Notes under the pieces: model-generated | What the model saw: only the letters and a program-made list of their open reading frames with translations | What the model was told of the DNA's origin: nothing | Database searches by the model: none | In this document: positions 6,135 to 8,831 of the stretch, in pieces | Numbering within the stretch: position 1 is the stretch's first letter | Layout of the letters: each line of letters starts with the position of its first letter | Assembly (NCBI GenBank): GCA_011620705.1 | Contig: WOYR01000252.1 | Span: 1-8,831 of the forward strand | DNA from: Microbacteriaceae bacterium | GTDB lineage: Bacteria; Actinomycetota; Actinomycetes; Actinomycetales; Microbacteriaceae | Direction: 5' to 3' | DNA: 8,831 bases | Made by a program: the position numbers and the translations under genes

Positions 6135-6719
6135 GTGGCGGACGACAGCTGGCTGGTGGTCGGGCTCGGCAATCCAGGGCCCGGCTACGCCGGCCACCGC
6201 CACAACGTCGGCCAGATGGCCCTGGCCGAACTGGCGCATCGCACCTCGGCGGCCTTCAGATCGCACAAGGCGGACGCCGCGGTGGCCGAGGCGCGCCTGA
6301 CCCCGGGAGGGCCGAAGCTGATCCTGGCGAAGCCGAACACTTTCATGAACCTGTCCGGCGGTCCGGTCGCGCGGCTGCTGCGCTTCTACCAGTTGGATGC
6401 GGCGCGGCTGATCGTGCTGCATGACGAGCTCGACATCCCCTTCGACACCATCCGGGTGAAGAGCGGCGGGGGGCACGGCGGCCACAACGGAGTGCGGGAC
6501 ATCGCCGCCGCCATCGGCACGCCCGACTTCACCCGCGTGCGCATCGGCATCGGCCGCCCTCCCGGCCGCCAGGATGCCGCCGACTTCGTGCTCAAGCCCT
6601 TCACCGGCGCCGAGCGGGAGGCGCTGCCGTCGTTGCTGGCGGACGCGGCCGACGCGACCGAGCTCGTCATCACCGAGGGGCTGCCGGTGGCGCAGGCCCG
6701 CTTCCACGCGCCGAAGTAG
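6135..6719 (+). CDS. pth: Peptidyl-tRNA hydrolase
   Basis: This is a 194-residue cytoplasmic enzyme of the bacterial Pth family, which cleaves the ester bond in peptidyl-tRNA released from stalled ribosomes and recycles the tRNA. The full family length and all key positions are present: Asn13 in GLGNPG (10-15), catalytic His23 in HRHN (21-24), KPNTFMNLSG (66-75) with Asn72, HDELD (96-100) with Asp97, and GHGGHNG (113-119) with Asn118. The usual TRHN motif reads HRHN here. The start is the GTG at 6135, giving the standard N-terminus. It lies 11 nt after the rplY stop without a good Shine-Dalgarno, so translational coupling to rplY is likely. The L25-Pth pairing is common in actinobacteria. Confidence 0.96.
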   Translation: MADDSWLVVGLGNPGPGYAGHRHNVGQMALAELAHRTSAAFRSHKADAAVAEARLTPGGPKLILAKPNTFMNLSGGPVARLLRFYQLDAARLIVLHDELDIPFDTIRVKSGGGHGGHNGVRDIAAAIGTPDFTRVRIGIGRPPGRQDAADFVLKPFTGAEREALPSLLADAADATELVITEGLPVAQARFHAPK

Positions 6720-6741
6720 CGATGTGGTCGGCGGGGGTCCG

Positions 6742-6747
6742 TAGACT
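6742..6747 (+). promoter_or_regulatory. Putative mfd -10 box (TAGACT), leaderless arrangement
   Basis: TAGACT is the same hexamer as in front of rplY and ends 7 nt before the GTG at 6755. No Shine-Dalgarno sequence lies in the 7 nt between them, so the transcript likely starts at the start codon. A -35 element is not obvious. This gives mfd its own promoter within 35 nt of the pth stop, although read-through from pth is also possible. Confidence 0.55.
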
Positions 6748-6754
6748 CTGACGA

Positions 6755-8831
6755 GTGGCATTCGAGCGCTTGATCACCGGGCTCTCGCGCGCCCGCACGA
6801 TCGACGCGGCCCTCGACAGCGCCGGCGGCGACGCTGATTTCTCCCTCGTGGACGGGATGCGCGTGCCCCTGCTCGCGGCTCTGCTCGAGAGGCGCGGCGG
6901 ACCGCAGGCGCTGCTCGCCGTCACCGCCACCTCCCGCGAGTCGGAGGGTGTGCTCGCCGCCTTCCGCAGCTGCCTCCCCACCGCGACGGTGCTCGCCCTG
7001 CCCGCCTGGGAGACGCTGCCGCACGAGCGTCTCAGCCCGAGCGCCGAAACCGTCGGCGCCCGGCTCAGGGCTCTGCGCACGCTCGACGCCTGGGCGAAGA
7101 AGCCCGCGTCCGAACGCGGCGGGCATCTGATCGTGGTGGCGAGCGTGCGGGCCGCGCTCCAACCCCTGGCCCCCGGCCTGACGGCAGTCGAACCCGTCGT
7201 GCTGACGGCGAAAGGACGCGGCTACGATCTGGCGGGTCTCAGCATCCGGCTCATCGAGTTGGCCTATGCGCGGGTCGACCTGGTGACGCGCCGCGGCGAG
7301 TTCGCGGTGCGCGGCGGCATCCTCGACGTGTTCCCGCCCGATGCGCAGCACCCGGTGCGCGCCGAGTTCTTCGGCGACGAGCTGGAGCAGCTGCGCGCCT
7401 TCTCGGTCGCCGATCAGCGCTCGCTGCCCGGCGCGGTCGAGAGCGCAGAACTGGCGCCGAGCCGCGAACTGCTGCTGACGGATGCGGTGCGCCGGCGCGC
7501 CCGCGAGATGGAGCACGAGTTCCCCACGCTCGCGCCGATGCTCGCGAAGATCGCCGAGGGCATCCCGGTGGAGGGGATGGAGGCGCTCGCACCCGCCCTG
7601 CTCGGCACCCTGGTGCCGTTGACCGACTACCTGCCCGCGGATGCCGCGATCGCGATCCTCGGCCCCGAGCGCGTCTCGACGCGCGCCGTCAGCCTGGCCG
7701 AGACGAACAAGGAGTTCCTCGACGCCGCGTGGAATGCCGCGACGGCCGGGGCGCAGGCGCCCATCGACCTGGGTGCGGGCGACTTCCTCACCGTCGCCGG
7801 GCTGCACACGGCGGCTGGCGGCCGCGCCTGGTGGACGCTGAGCCCCTTCGACGCCGACGACGACGAGGTCATCCGGATCGAGGCCGACGCCGTCCCCAGC
7901 TTCGCCGGTCAGCCCGACGGAGCGGTCGACCACGTCGTCCAGTTGCTGAGGCAGGGGTGGACCGTTGCGATCGCCGCCGCAGGCCCCGGCCTCGTGGAGC
8001 GCGCCGCTGACGTGCTCGCGGCGCGGGAGGCGGCAGCCCGTCCGGTCGACGCGTTCCCGGCCGAGCCGGAAGCGGGCGTCGCCTATCTGGTGATGGGCGC
8101 GGTCGAGGCGGGCTTCGAGATCCCCGAGAGCAAGCTCGCCCTGCTCAGCGAAGCCGAGTTCTACGGCCGTGCCGCCGGCGTCGACTCCCGCCAGGTCAAG
8201 CGGCTGGCGAGCCGACGCAAGAACGTGGTCGATCCGCTGCAGCTGCGCGCCGGCGACTACGTGGTGCACCAGACCCACGGCATCGGCCGCTTCGTCGAGC
8301 TCGTGCAGCGGGAGGTGCCGAGCGGGCAGCGCACGGCGCGCGGTCCGCTCGGCACGAGCGTCACCGCCGACAAGGTGCTGCGCGATTACCTGGTGATCGA
8401 ATACGCGCCGAGCAAGCGCGGCATGCCCGGCGACAGGCTCTACGTCCCCACCGAGCAGCTCGACCTGCTCACCCGCTATGTGGGCGGCGAGAGCCCGGCG
8501 CTCAGCAAGCTGGGCGGCTCGGACTGGGCGGCCGCGAAGGGCAAGGCGCGCAAGGCGGTGCGCGACATCGCCGTCGAACTGGTCAAGCTCTACAGCGCCC
8601 GGATGGCGAGCACCGGGCACGCCTTCCCGCCCGACACCCCCTGGCAGCGCGAGCTGGAGGAGGCGTTCCCGTTCGTCGAGACCCCCGACCAGCTATCGAC
8701 CATCGACGAGGTCAAGGCGGACATGGAGCGCGCCATCCCGATGGACCGCCTGATCTCGGGCGATGTCGGCTACGGCAAGACCGAGATCGCGGTGCGGGCC
8801 GCGTTCAAGGCGGTGCAGGACGGCAAGCAGG
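6755..8831 (+). CDS. mfd: Transcription-repair coupling factor Mfd (partial, 3' end outside window)
   Basis: The first 692 residues of an expected protein of about 1,200 are visible, with no stop before the window edge. Mfd is a DNA translocase that pushes stalled RNA polymerase off lesions and recruits UvrA for nucleotide excision repair. The N-terminal UvrB-homology region (about 1-340) shows LAVTATSRESEGVLAAF, LPAWETLPHERLSP and RGEFAVRGGILDVFPP, all typical of actinobacterial Mfd. After a variable middle region comes the CarD-like RNA-polymerase-interacting domain, from LRAGDYVVHQTHGIGRF (497-513) to RLYVPTEQLDLLTRYVGG. This domain contains a loop of roughly 20 residues (about 522-542) longer than in many actinobacteria. 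The translocase module begins with TPWQRELEEAFPFVETPDQ and reaches the Walker A motif GDVGYGKTE (669-677). The GTG at 6755 gives the family N-terminus and lies 7 nt after a -10 box, with no Shine-Dalgarno. The frame is uninterrupted throughout. Confidence 0.96.
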   Translation, partial: MAFERLITGLSRARTIDAALDSAGGDADFSLVDGMRVPLLAALLERRGGPQALLAVTATSRESEGVLAAFRSCLPTATVLALPAWETLPHERLSPSAETVGARLRALRTLDAWAKKPASERGGHLIVVASVRAALQPLAPGLTAVEPVVLTAKGRGYDLAGLSIRLIELAYARVDLVTRRGEFAVRGGILDVFPPDAQHPVRAEFFGDELEQLRAFSVADQRSLPGAVESAELAPSRELLLTDAVRRRAREMEHEFPTLAPMLAKIAEGIPVEGMEALAPALLGTLVPLTDYLPADAAIAILGPERVSTRAVSLAETNKEFLDAAWNAATAGAQAPIDLGAGDFLTVAGLHTAAGGRAWWTLSPFDADDDEVIRIEADAVPSFAGQPDGAVDHVVQLLRQGWTVAIAAAGPGLVERAADVLAAREAAARPVDAFPAEPEAGVAYLVMGAVEAGFEIPESKLALLSEAEFYGRAAGVDSRQVKRLASRRKNVVDPLQLRAGDYVVHQTHGIGRFVELVQREVPSGQRTARGPLGTSVTADKVLRDYLVIEYAPSKRGMPGDRLYVPTEQLDLLTRYVGGESPALSKLGGSDWAAAKGKARKAVRDIAVELVKLYSARMASTGHAFPPDTPWQRELEEAFPFVETPDQLSTIDEVKADMERAIPMDRLISGDVGYGKTEIAVRAAFKAVQDGKQ

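Noticed and set aside
6386..8620. A minus-strand open frame of about 744 codons opposite pth and mfd.
   Set aside because: It has the same Arg/Gly/Asp/His-rich shadow composition. It runs across the convincing pth and mfd reading frames and has no ribosome binding site or family resemblance.
1..8831. A novel defence, mobile or biosynthetic system, a CRISPR array, tRNA or insertion sequence.
   Set aside because: All seven genes belong to known families, base composition is even, and no direct repeats, terminal inverted repeats, cloverleaf-like sequence or recombinase motifs were seen.

Overview
The window is very GC-rich (roughly 70% by eye). Codons end mostly in G or C, GTG starts are used, and TAnnnT boxes sit 6-7 nt upstream of several start codons. 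Protein sequence and gene order point to a high-GC Gram-positive actinobacterium, and the Mfd and L25 sequences look most like those of Microbacteriaceae (Leifsonia/Microbacterium relatives). That placement is inference from family resemblance, not a database result. Everything looks like ordinary chromosome: I see no tRNA, rRNA, CRISPR array, insertion sequence, integrase or phage gene, and no gene whose base composition stands out.

Layout from left to right. (1) At 35-1261 (+) is an APC-superfamily permease, followed after 9 nt by a family III (CaiB/BaiF) CoA-transferase-like protein at 1271-2677 (+). (2) A 66-nt convergent spacer separates it from gnd, NADP-dependent 6-phosphogluconate dehydrogenase, at 2744-4225 (-). 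(3) A compact 47-nt divergent promoter region separates gnd from a D-2-hydroxyacid dehydrogenase at 4273-5310 (+). (4) A promoter and a leader of about 140 nt precede rplY (ribosomal protein L25/TL5/Ctc, 5464-6123, +). This is followed closely by pth (peptidyl-tRNA hydrolase, 6135-6719, +) and then mfd (transcription-repair coupling factor, from 6755, +), which runs off the right edge just after its Walker A motif.

How the genes fit together. The rplY-pth-mfd block is information-processing housekeeping: 5S-rRNA-binding ribosomal protein, rescue of peptidyl-tRNA, and rescue of stalled RNA polymerase with recruitment of nucleotide excision repair. gnd supplies NADPH through the oxidative pentose phosphate pathway. 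The divergent hydroxyacid dehydrogenase has a basic patch suggesting it also uses NADP(H), so the two share a cofactor pool and possibly a promoter region. The permease/CoA-transferase pair is probably co-transcribed, but its substrate cannot be told from sequence.

I found no convincing undescribed multi-gene system. The points most worth checking are: an apparently permuted domain order in the CoA-transferase; a repeated leaderless-promoter architecture, including one box that contains the preceding stop codon; overlapping divergent -10 boxes between gnd and the dehydrogenase; the rplY leader; a Microbacteriaceae-style insertion in the Mfd RNA-polymerase-interacting domain; and a clear excess of the pentamer GATGC/GCATC tied to unusual synonymous codon choice.
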